Of a stretch of DNA of 64,000 nt, positions 24,953-32,506 are shown piece after piece. The notes under the pieces are model-generated. The model saw only the letters and a list, made by a program, of their open reading frames with translations. It made no database searches and was not told where the DNA came from. A program made the translations under genes and the position numbers. This DNA is from CAWHHZ01 sp963829355 (GTDB lineage Bacteria; Acidobacteriota; Thermoanaerobaculia; Gp7-AA8; JAHWKK01), in assembly GCA_963829355.1 (NCBI GenBank), contig CAWHHZ010000012.1, positions 1 to 64,000 on the forward strand, written 5' to 3'. The number at the start of each line of letters is the position of its first letter. The stretch's first letter is position 1.

Positions 24953-27940
24953 CGCCACGGAGCCGGAGGCGCTCTCGCGGCTGCTCGACCTTCAGGGTGA
25001 GGTCGATCTGCGCGTGTTCGAGACGCGGCTCGACAAGCCGGGCGACTACACGCTCAACGCCCGATCGTTTCACCCGAAGTCGTACATCCTCACCGGGAAG
25101 GGGAGTGCGGGAGTCGCGTTCGTCGGGAGCTCGAACATCAGCGAGACCGCGCTGCGTCATGGCGTCGAGTGGAACTATCGCGTCACCTCATCCGGAGCGG
25201 GTGATCCTGCATTCGTCCAGATCGAGCAGGCATTCGAGGAGCTGTTTCATCATCGTGCATCGCAACCGCTCACGCCGGAGTGGATCGACGCGTATCGGAA
25301 GCGCCGGGTGGTTCTGCCGCTTCCGACGGCCGAGGCGGTTGCGGAGGTCGCCGAGGAACCGTTGGAGGTTCCGGAGCCACATGAGGTTCAGCGGGAGGCG
25401 CTCGAGGCGCTGGAGCTGACGCGCCAGGAGGGGAATGGTGCAGGTCTCGTGGTTCTCGCGACCGGCCTGGGAAAGACGTGGCTGAGCGCGTTCGACACGG
25501 CGCGACCGGAGTTCGAGCGCGTGCTGTTCGTCGCGCATCGTGAGGAGATTCTCTCGCAGGCGATGCGTACGTATCGGAAGATCCGCCCCGCTGCCCGCCT
25601 CGGGTTGTACAAGGGAGGCTCGCGGGATCGCGATGCGGATGTTCTCTTCGCCTCGATCCAGACGCTCGGACGGCAGGAGCATCTCGACTCGTTCCAGCCC
25701 GACGCATTCGATTACATCGTCGTCGATGAGTTCCATCATGCCTGCGCGGCCACGTACCGAGGATTGATCGATCACTTTCAGCCGAAGTTCCTGCTCGGGC
25801 TGACGGCGACGCCGGAGAGGACCGACGGCGGAAACCTCCTCGCGCTCTGTCAGGAGAATCTCGTCTACCGGTGTGATCTCGCGGATGGGATCCGTCGAGG
25901 GCTGCTCAGTCCGTTTCACTACTACGGTGTTCCCGACGACGTGGATTACTCGAACATCCCCTGGAGGAGCACGCGATTCGACGAGGAGGCGCTGACGAAC
26001 GCCGTCGCGACCGAGCGTCGTGCACAGAATGCGCTGGACCAGTGGCGGGAGCGCGGCGGTGAGCGGACGATGGTGTTCTGCGTGTCGCAGCGGCACGCCG
26101 ACTTCATGACGGAGTTCTTCACGCGAAACGGGTTGCGCTCGGTTGCGGTTCACTCGGGTGAGGGGAGTGCGCCGCGGACACTGTCCCTGCAGCAGTTGGA
26201 GGCGGGAGAGCTGGATCTCGTGTGTGCGGTCGACATGTTCAACGAGGGTGTCGACGTGCCGGATCTCGACACGGTGATGATGCTGCGGCCGACGGAGTCA
26301 CGGATCCTCTGGCTCCAGCAGCTCGGGCGCGGGCTGCGCAAGGCGGAGGGGAAGTCGCACCTCACGGTGATCGACTACATCGGCAATCACAAGACGTTTC
26401 TGCTGAAGCCGCAGACGCTCTTCGATCTGCCGTCGGGACGGCAGCAGATCCTGAACTTCCTCGAGCGGTACCGGGAGGGGGAGCTCGATCTGCCTCCCGG
26501 GTGCGAGGTCACCTACGATCTGGAGACGATCGAGATTCTCCGGCGACTGGCGAGCACGGGACGAGGCGAGGTCGAGGCGCTGCGGCGGCACTACGAGGAC
26601 TTCCGCGAGCTGAACGGAGAGCGGCCGACAGCGACCGAGACGTATCACGAGGGATACAACCCGCGGGCCGTGCGAGCGGAGTATGGATCGTGGCTCGAGA
26701 TGGTCGATGCGATGCGCGATCTGGATGATGCTTCGCGCGCGGCTCTCGATGGGCACCGAGAGTTCCTGCGCGCTCTCGAGATCACGCCGATGGTGAAGAG
26801 CTACAAGATGCTGGTTCTCCTCGCGAATGCTGAATGCGGACGCGCTGCCCGGGGAGCTGGAGATCGATGCTCTGGGGCGGGAGGTCGCGCACGTCGCGGC
26901 GCGATCGGCGGTGCTGAAGGATGAGCTGGGGGAGGCGATGGAGGATCCTGCAGGCGATGCGGCGGCTCCTGGAGCAGAACCCGATCAAGGCGTGGGCCGG
27001 AGGGAAGGGAACGGGGGCGACTTCGTACTTCGAGTACGAGGCTGGGACGTTCCGGAGCACGATTGCAGTGGAGCCGGATCAGCGGGAGGCGCTGCAGGCT
27101 CTCGTGCGAGAGCTGGCGGAGTGGCGTCTGGCGGAGTACCTCGACCGCGCGGTGCGACACGCGTTCGAGGGGCAGGCGATCCCGTGCAAGGTGAGCCACA
27201 GCGGTGGCCGGCCGATCATCTTTCTGCCGGACAGGAAGAGCAATCCGCAGATCCCGACGGGTTCGACCGATGTCACGGCCGACGGTGAAACGTTCGTGAT
27301 GGATTTCGTGAAGGTGGCGGTGAACGTGGCCCGGCCGAAAGAGGGTGGAGAGAACGAGCTGCCTCGGATTTTGCGCGGGTGGTTCGGTCCGGATGCAGGG
27401 CGGCCGGGAACGCGGCACAATATGGTGTTCGAGTTGAAGGATGATGGGTGGGAGTTGTCGCCGGAGGGGCGCCGCGAGGGGGAGCTCCAGTTGTGGCGGT
27501 CGTACAGCCGCGAGCAGATTCCGCCGCTCTTCGGCATGCAGTTCTCGAAGGCGATCTGGAACGTAGGCTATGTCAACCGCAGCGGCCACATCGTCCTGAT
27601 GGTGACGCTCGACAAGAAAGGGCACAGCTCCGATTTCCAGTACGGCGACCGCTTCCTCGACCCATCACTGTTCGAGTGGCAGAGCCAGAACCGAACGTCG
27701 CGCGACAGCCGTGACGGCGAGGCGATCCGGGGGCATGTTGAGAAGGGGATCCCAGTCCATCTCTTCGTGAGGCGTGAGAAGAAGGTGGGCAATCGCGCGG
27801 CGCCATTCGTTTATTGCGGGGATGTGGTGTTCGAGGACTGGGAGGGGGATCGGCCGGTGACGGTACGGTGGCGGTTGCAGGAGCCGGTGCCGGAGGGGAT
27901 GTGGGGGAAGTTGCGGGTGGGGTCGGAGGCGGGCGCGTGA
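24753..27940 (+). pseudogene. PLD-nuclease/DEAD helicase/DUF3427 protein, two frameshifts (parent of dispersed fragments)
   Basis: The first frame has a phospholipase D-like domain (ARSFHPKSYILTGKG, VGSSNISETALR). SF2 helicase motifs follow: VVLATGLGKTWLSAF (Walker A-like), VVDEFHHACAATYRG (DEFH), LLGLTATPERTDGG, FNEGVDVPDLDTVMML and QLGRGLRKAEGKSHL. Frame changes near 26820 and 26930 lead into the DUF3427 C-terminus with SYFEYEAGTFRSTI, GRPIIFLPDRKSNPQIPTG, EWQSQNRTSRDS and PVHLFVRREKK. A full protein would be about 1060 residues. Such proteins resemble defence-island nuclease-helicases. Pieces of this gene recur at least seven times in the window. Confidence 0.9.
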
Positions 27941-27946
27941 TGAGGT

Positions 27947-28114
27947 GACGGCCGGTTGAAAACCGGCGACCCGGCCGCTTGGAAAGCGGCGCTACGCTCG
28001 CGGTCCGGCACGCCTGCCGGGGTGCTGCGTGAATTTGGGTGGGGCGTGACATGACCGGTGGTTGCCCCTCCGGGGCTACCACCGGCTAATGTCCGGCACG
28101 CCTCCGGCGTGCGG
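27947..28114. repeat. Family C plus family A repeat after the helicase
   Basis: Family C (gccggttgaaaaccggcgac, then ccgcttggaaagcggcgcta) is followed by family A hairpins ccggcacgcctgccggggtg, ggtggttgcccctccggggc and cggcacgcctccggcgtgcg. Confidence 0.85.
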
Positions 28115-28172
28115 GCCGGAGAAGGCTCCGCTGCTCGAGCACACAACGTCCTTCCCGTGGAATGTTGTAAAG

Positions 28173-28200
28173 CCTCGGTGGTTATGATTAAGTACCGAGG
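28173..28200. promoter_or_regulatory. Inverted repeat CCTCGGT-N14-ACCGAGG ahead of AbiEi
   Basis: Seven-base arms sit 7 bases before the ATG of AbiEi. The same arms and spacing precede the second AbiEi copy at 42771, so an autorepression site is likely. Confidence 0.65.
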
Positions 28201-28207
28201 TATTGTA

Positions 28208-28798
28208 ATGGATGAGAAAGTTCTGGATCTGGCTCGGGAGAGGGGCGTCATCCGGCCGAGGGATCTCGAGGAGCGGGGGATTTCGCGTCATCTCGTCTAC
28301 AGACTCGAGAAACGGGGGGAGATCGTTCGGGTCGGGCGGGGACTGTACGTGCTCGAGGGGGGAGAGATTACCGGCGACCGTTCCCTCGTAGAGGTCGCGA
28401 AGGCTGTTCCGGGAGGAGTCGTTTGTCTTCTCAGTGCGCTACGTGTCCACGGCCTGACCACGCAGGGGCCTGCCGAGGTGTGGCTGGCCATCGAGAATAA
28501 GGCGTGGAGACCGACGAGCGCAGCATGGCCTCTTCAACTGGTCTTCATGAGCGGCGAGGCGTTTCAGGCAGGCGTGGACATTCGGCGAATCGAGGGTTCC
28601 GAGGTCAAGGTCTATTCGGCAGCGAAGACGGTGGCGGACTGTTTCAAGTTTCGGAACAGGATTGGAAACGATGTGGCCGTGGAAGCGCTGCGGGATTTCC
28701 TGAGGAAGTTTCCCGACAGTAGCGGTGATCTCTGGAAATTCGCCGGAATCTGCAGAGTCAGGCGAGTGATGGAGCCGTACCTCGAGGCGATCGGGTGA
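28208..28798 (+). CDS. abiEi: AbiEi antitoxin (cassette copy 1)
   Basis: The 196-residue protein begins MDEKVLDLARERGVIRPRDL with a winged helix-turn-helix (ISRHLVYRLEKRGEIVRVG, GRGLYVL). The AbiEi core follows with AKAVPGGVVCLLSALRVHGL, PAEVWLAIENKAW and GSEVKVYSAAKTVADCFKFR. It overlaps the toxin gene by 4 bases. It is nearly identical to the copy at 42806, especially from codon 60 on. Confidence 0.9.
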   Translation: MDEKVLDLARERGVIRPRDLEERGISRHLVYRLEKRGEIVRVGRGLYVLEGGEITGDRSLVEVAKAVPGGVVCLLSALRVHGLTTQGPAEVWLAIENKAWRPTSAAWPLQLVFMSGEAFQAGVDIRRIEGSEVKVYSAAKTVADCFKFRNRIGNDVAVEALRDFLRKFPDSSGDLWKFAGICRVRRVMEPYLEAIG

Positions 28799-29721
28799 CG
28801 AGGAAAGAGATCAAGGACGTCGCGGCCTCGGTTCGCGCCCGTCTTCTGAATCACGCCCGGGAGAACGGGATCGAGTTCAACCTGGTCCTGCGCCGATTCC
28901 TGTTCGAGCGGCTTCTCTATCGGCTCTCGAAGAGTGACGGCAGAAACCGTTTCGTGCTCAAGGGAGCAATGCTGCTCCGGATCTGGTCCGATTCGCCCTA
29001 CCGCGCAACCGTCGATCTCGATCTGCTGCGGACGGGCGAATCAGCTAGAGAGGACGTTCAAGCAGATTTTCAGCAGATTCTTTCTACCGATGTCGACTTC
29101 GATGACGGAGTGCGTTTCGACTTCTCATCTCTCCAGATCGAGGAGCTCCGAGCGAATGAAGAGTATCTCGGCTTTCGGATCTCTGTAGTTGCTGAGCTCG
29201 GCGTAGCTCGAGATCGTCTTCAGATCGACATTGGTGTCGGCGATGCGGTCTGGCCGCGGCCGGGACGAATTGACTATCCAACATTCCTCGATCTTCCTGC
29301 TCCGAGAGTGCTTGCCTACCGGCCAGAGTCGGTGGTTGCCGAGAAGCTGCATGCGATCGTCCGGCTGGGGCTGAGGAACAGTCGGATCAAAGATTACTTC
29401 GACATCCATTACATCGCCTCGGAGTTCGGATTCGAGGGCGGCGTGCTCGGCGAAGCTGTCCGCCGGACCTTCGAACGTCGACGCACGGCCATCCCAGACG
29501 ACACTCCGATCGGGCTCACGAGCGAGTATTGGCAGGATGGGCGACGGCAGACACAGATGCGAGCCTTTTCGAAACGAGCGCGGATCGATACCGATGGGCT
29601 GGATACCGACGCGCTGATGGAACGCCTTCAGGATTTTCTCATCCCGGTGCTTCAAGCGCTGGTGAGTGGTGAAGAGTTTGGTGGTTCCTGGGAGCCAGGG
29701 GGGCCGTGGCGCCTGAAGTAA
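28795..29721 (+). CDS. abiEii: AbiEii nucleotidyltransferase toxin (cassette copy 1)
   Basis: A GTG start gives MTRKEIKDVAASVRARLLNH. The nucleotidyltransferase core has RNRFVLKGAMLLRIWSD and RATVDLDLLRTGE, then RLQIDIGVGDAVWPRPGRID, ESVVAEKLHAIVRLGLRNSR and IKDYFDIHYIA. The length of 308 residues matches AbiEii. The GTG is inside the end of AbiEi, so expression is coupled. After the stop, a conserved junction (ggggcct...ctgatcggggtgcgtcac) leads straight into a helicase fragment. Confidence 0.9.
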   Translation: MTRKEIKDVAASVRARLLNHARENGIEFNLVLRRFLFERLLYRLSKSDGRNRFVLKGAMLLRIWSDSPYRATVDLDLLRTGESAREDVQADFQQILSTDVDFDDGVRFDFSSLQIEELRANEEYLGFRISVVAELGVARDRLQIDIGVGDAVWPRPGRIDYPTFLDLPAPRVLAYRPESVVAEKLHAIVRLGLRNSRIKDYFDIHYIASEFGFEGGVLGEAVRRTFERRRTAIPDDTPIGLTSEYWQDGRRQTQMRAFSKRARIDTDGLDTDALMERLQDFLIPVLQALVSGEEFGGSWEPGGPWRLK

Positions 29722-29748
29722 CGGGGCCTCTTCCTGATCGGGGTGCGT

Positions 29749-30178
29749 CACGATTGACGTGGAGCCGGATCAGCGGGAGGCGCTCCAGGCCCTCGTGCGA
29801 GAACTGGCGGAGTGGCGTCTGGCGGAGTACCTCGATCGTGCGGTGCGACACGCATTCGAGGGGCAGGCGATTCCGTGCAAGGTGAGCCAGAGCTTTGGGC
29901 GCCCGATCATCTTTCTGCCGGACAGGAAGAGCAATCCGCAGATCCCGACGGGATCGGTCGAGGTGACGGCCGACGGCGAGACGTTCGTGATGGAGTTCGT
30001 GAAGGTGGCGGTGAATGTCGCGCGGCCGAAAGAGGGTGGCGAGAATGAGCTGCCGCGGATTCTGCGCGGGTGGTTCGGGCCGGATGCGGGGCGGCCTGGG
30101 ATGCGGCACAACGTGGTGTTCGAGCTGAAGGATGATGGGTGGGAGCTTTCGCCGGAGGGGCGGCGCGAGATGAAGTGA
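29749..30178 (+). pseudogene. DUF3427 helicase fragment (copy 2, middle part)
   Basis: The segment matches parent positions 27058-27474 at high identity (VEPDQREALQALVRELAEWR through DDGWELSPEGRRE) and ends in a new stop, EMK. It begins in mid-gene with no start codon of its own. Confidence 0.85.
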
Positions 30179-30341
30179 TTGCCGGTTGAAAACCGGCGAC
30201 CCGGCCGCTTGGAAAGCGGCGCTACGCGGTCCTGCACCCCTGCCGGGGTGCTGCGTGTTTTGGGTGGGGCGGGTTGACCGGTGGTTGCACCTCCGGCGCT
30301 ACCACCGGCTAATGTCCTGCACGCCTCCGGCGTGCGAGGCT
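30179..30341. repeat. Family C plus family A repeat inside a helicase fragment
   Basis: The repeats replace parent positions 27475-27721 of the helicase between the two flanking fragments. Confidence 0.85.
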
Positions 30342-30535
30342 GAGGCGATACGGGGGCACGTGGAGAAGGGGATACCGGCGCATCTGTTTGTGCGGCGGGA
30401 GAAGAAGGTGGGCCAGCGGGCGGCGCCGTTCGTTTACTGCGGGGATGTGGTGTTCGAGGATTGGGAGGGGGACAAGCCTGTGACGGTGCGGTGGCGGTTG
30501 CCGGAGCCGGTGCCGGAGGGGATGCGGGGCAAAGC
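30342..30535 (+). pseudogene. DUF3427 helicase C-terminal fragment (copy 2, end)
   Basis: The segment encodes EAIRGHVEKGIPAHLFVRRE and DWEGDKPVTVRWRLPEPVPE, matching parent 27722-27905. It then diverges into the leader of the XRE gene. Confidence 0.85.
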
Positions 30536-30575
30536 GGCGCCTGAAAATGTTCGAGCGAGCGCTGAAGGGGGACTG

Positions 30576-30896
30576 ATGCGAAAGGAAACCAGAAAGAAAC
30601 TCGAGTCGGCCGGATGGCGTGTCGGAGACGCGACCGAATTTCTCGGGTTGTCGGAAGTGGAGTCAGAAGTCGTCGAAATGAAGCTCGCCCTGGCGGATCT
30701 GCTTCGTGAGGTCCGCGCCCGCCACCACCTGACACAGGCCGAGCTTGCGAAGCGAATCCACTCCAGTCAGTCACGTGTCGCGAAGGCAGAGTCAGGGGAT
30801 ACCTCCGTGAGCCTCGATCTGCTCATCAAGTCGCTATTGGCGGCTGGGGTCGAGACCAGGGAGCTCGCCGGAGCCGTGGGCGGCATGAAGCGATAG
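30576..30896 (+). CDS. XRE-family regulator, orphan antitoxin
   Basis: The 106-residue protein MRKETRKKLESAGWRVGDAT has a helix-turn-helix with RARHHLTQAELAKRIHSSQS and RVAKAESGDTSVSLDLLIKS, as in HigA-type antitoxins. A GGGG precedes the ATG. No toxin gene lies upstream, where a helicase fragment joins within 40 bases; recombination may have removed it. Confidence 0.8.
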   Translation: MRKETRKKLESAGWRVGDATEFLGLSEVESEVVEMKLALADLLREVRARHHLTQAELAKRIHSSQSRVAKAESGDTSVSLDLLIKSLLAAGVETRELAGAVGGMKR

Positions 30897-30916
30897 TTCG
30901 AACCTGCGAATTCGAA

Positions 30917-30952
30917 GCCGACGGTGAGACGTTCGTGATGGATTTCGTGAAG
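30917..30952 (+). repeat. 36-base sliver of the DUF3427 helicase
   Basis: gccgacggtgagacgttcgt and the following bases match parent positions 27280-27315. Confidence 0.75.
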
Positions 30953-30982
30953 TAGATCGTTGGCGAGGATTCGATCGGCGTT

Positions 30983-31013
30983 AAGTTGATTGTCTGGCTG
31001 TGGCCCGACAACT
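30983..31013 (-). repeat. REP1 element
   Basis: Reverse-orientation copy, aagttgattgtctggctgtg with a diverged closing arm. Confidence 0.65.
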
Positions 31014-31038
31014 GTCCCTGACCAGAACCTCCCTTGGA

Positions 31039-31449
31039 TCAGCTCTGAGATTTCGCTCTCTTCGCTTTTCCGGGTCTCTTCCGTGGCTTTCGCTGAGTCC
31101 TCTCCGGAGCGTCGGCGATGACTTCGATCACCGGCATCTCAATCCGTGAAATGAACTTCCAGTCGTCGGCTGACGTCGGGGCTCGCAACTCGAGCGAAAC
31201 CTCCGCTTCGAGAGCTACTGCGGCTGCTGCGATCGTTTTCAGCGTCATGTTTGGCGTTCCGTTCAGAAGGTGGGTCACGCGCGCCTTCGACACACCGAGA
31301 CGGCGAGCGAGGTCCGCCTTCGTGACTCCCTGCTCCGTCATGAGTCGGGCAAGCTCTTCAGTTACCTCCAGACTCAGTCGTTCCGCCTGGTACTGCGGAT
31401 CCTTTCGTTTCTTCCCCAGCCTCTCCCTCACTCGTCCTTCGAGGCTCAT
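31039..31449 (-). CDS. XRE-family antitoxin
   Basis: Starting at the ATG that overlaps the toxin stop, the product MSLEGRVRERLGKKRKDPQY has a helix-turn-helix (EQGVTKADLARRLGVSKARV) and a basic C-terminal tail (RTQRKPRKRPGKAKRAKS). The toxin-first order and the 4-base overlap mark a HigBA-like module. The long basic tail is not usual for the family. Confidence 0.85.
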   Translation of the reverse strand: MSLEGRVRERLGKKRKDPQYQAERLSLEVTEELARLMTEQGVTKADLARRLGVSKARVTHLLNGTPNMTLKTIAAAAVALEAEVSLELRAPTSADDWKFISRIEMPVIEVIADAPERTQRKPRKRPGKAKRAKSQS

Positions 31450-31832
31450 CGTCCCTCCTGCTGTTCTCGCCACTTGCTCATCAGTTCCTTCGCCCGCTGT
31501 ACTTCTTCCCGATACCGCCGGTTTTTGGTCAGCTCGTTCTTCATCTTTCCATGTGAGAGGATCACGACCCGTCCTTTCTCGTAAAAATAGAAGACACGAA
31601 CGTTCCGGGTCTTGAATTCGTAGATGTCGTCATCGAGTTGCCGTGATTTCTGCTCATTCAGGATCGGACCATGATTCGCCATGCGTTCGAGGAGAGCGTC
31701 CAGCTCGTTCTGATCCCGTTCCTCCAGGCTGTCGAAGAAGAGCTCGAAAGAGGAACTTTCCTCTGGCTCGACGACGGAAATCGTGAACTTCCTTCCTCTC
31801 AGCCATGTCTTCTTCCGTAACCGAGTTAACAT
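31446..31832 (-). CDS. RelE/HigB-like toxin
   Basis: The protein has TISVVEPEESSSFELFFDSL, DALLERMANHGPILNEQKSR, DDIYEFKTRNVRVFYFYEKG and VVILSHGKMKNELTKNRRY. This is the Gp49/HigB pattern, with the basic strand KTRNVRVFYF and a C-terminal helix. The ATG sits within a palindromic site (31826-31841), as expected for tight autorepression. Confidence 0.85.
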   Translation of the reverse strand: MLTRLRKKTWLRGRKFTISVVEPEESSSFELFFDSLEERDQNELDALLERMANHGPILNEQKSRQLDDDIYEFKTRNVRVFYFYEKGRVVILSHGKMKNELTKNRRYREEVQRAKELMSKWREQQEGR

Positions 31833-31841
31833 TTAAGTTAA
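31826..31841. promoter_or_regulatory. TTAAC-N6-GTTAA palindrome over the toxin start
   Basis: ttaacatttaagttaa covers the ATG of the HigB-like toxin and is a likely binding site for the XRE antitoxin. Confidence 0.5.
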
Positions 31842-32107
31842 TCCTTGCGGAATGTCAACTGTCGGTTGCAGCGGTTGATTCCGGCACGGCGACTTTACCA
31901 GCTTCTCCTGCTCTCGTGGTTCGCGGCGAACGTGCACGCGGGCGAGGGAGCTGTTCGAGACTTGGGTGGGGGCGGGGAGTGAGTTTCTGGAGGGTATGTG
32001 CGGGTGAGGGCAATACACTGGCCCTGAGCTTTCGTGCGCCGGAGTGGGGAGTTTCAGGTTCTCGTGATCTCGAAACCGTTAGACTCTATCCATTCAAGGG
32101 AGTGCGC

Positions 32108-32506
32108 ATGTTGGCTGTGACTGTGATGGTGATTGATGAGACGACCGCGGGTGGGCCGACGGCGCCGTTTCCGTTGCGGCTGGTGAGCCGGACGATGTCA
32201 GCGCGGGTGCTGATTTCGGAGCGGGTACGGCAAGAGGTCGAGATGCACAACGAAGAGTTGCCGGAGACGTTTCATGGACTCGTGCAGCCGGAGGGCGCGG
32301 AGGCAATCCTCGGTGGATTTCGGATGCGAACAAAGCGGCTGATCAATGCGGAACGACAAGTGGAAAAGGCGGTGCGCGCATTCGAGCAGAATGGCTTCGT
32401 CCTGCTCGTCGATGATCGGCAGGTGGAGTCTCTGGATGAGACGGTCGTACTCTCCGAAGACTCGCTCGTGACATTTCTCAGGCTCGTTCCGCTCGTCGGA
32501 GGGTAA
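32108..32506 (+). CDS. Hypothetical protein coupled to DUF4132 protein
   Basis: The 132-residue protein begins MLAVTVMVIDETTAGGPTAP and has PLRLVSRTMSARVLISERVR, EEILGG-like and MRTKRLINAERQVEKAVRAF segments and LVDDRQVESLDETVVLSE. I do not recognise the family. The TAATG overlap with the DUF4132 gene shows they work as a unit. The 275 bases upstream hold the HigBA promoter region and no other gene. Confidence 0.7.
   Translation: MLAVTVMVIDETTAGGPTAPFPLRLVSRTMSARVLISERVRQEVEMHNEELPETFHGLVQPEGAEAILGGFRMRTKRLINAERQVEKAVRAFEQNGFVLLVDDRQVESLDETVVLSEDSLVTFLRLVPLVGG

Noticed and set aside
24753..27940. Programmed frameshifting in the DUF3427 helicase
   Set aside because: The two shifts lack slippery heptamers or following structures that I can see, and similar scattered shifts occur in neighbouring decayed genes.
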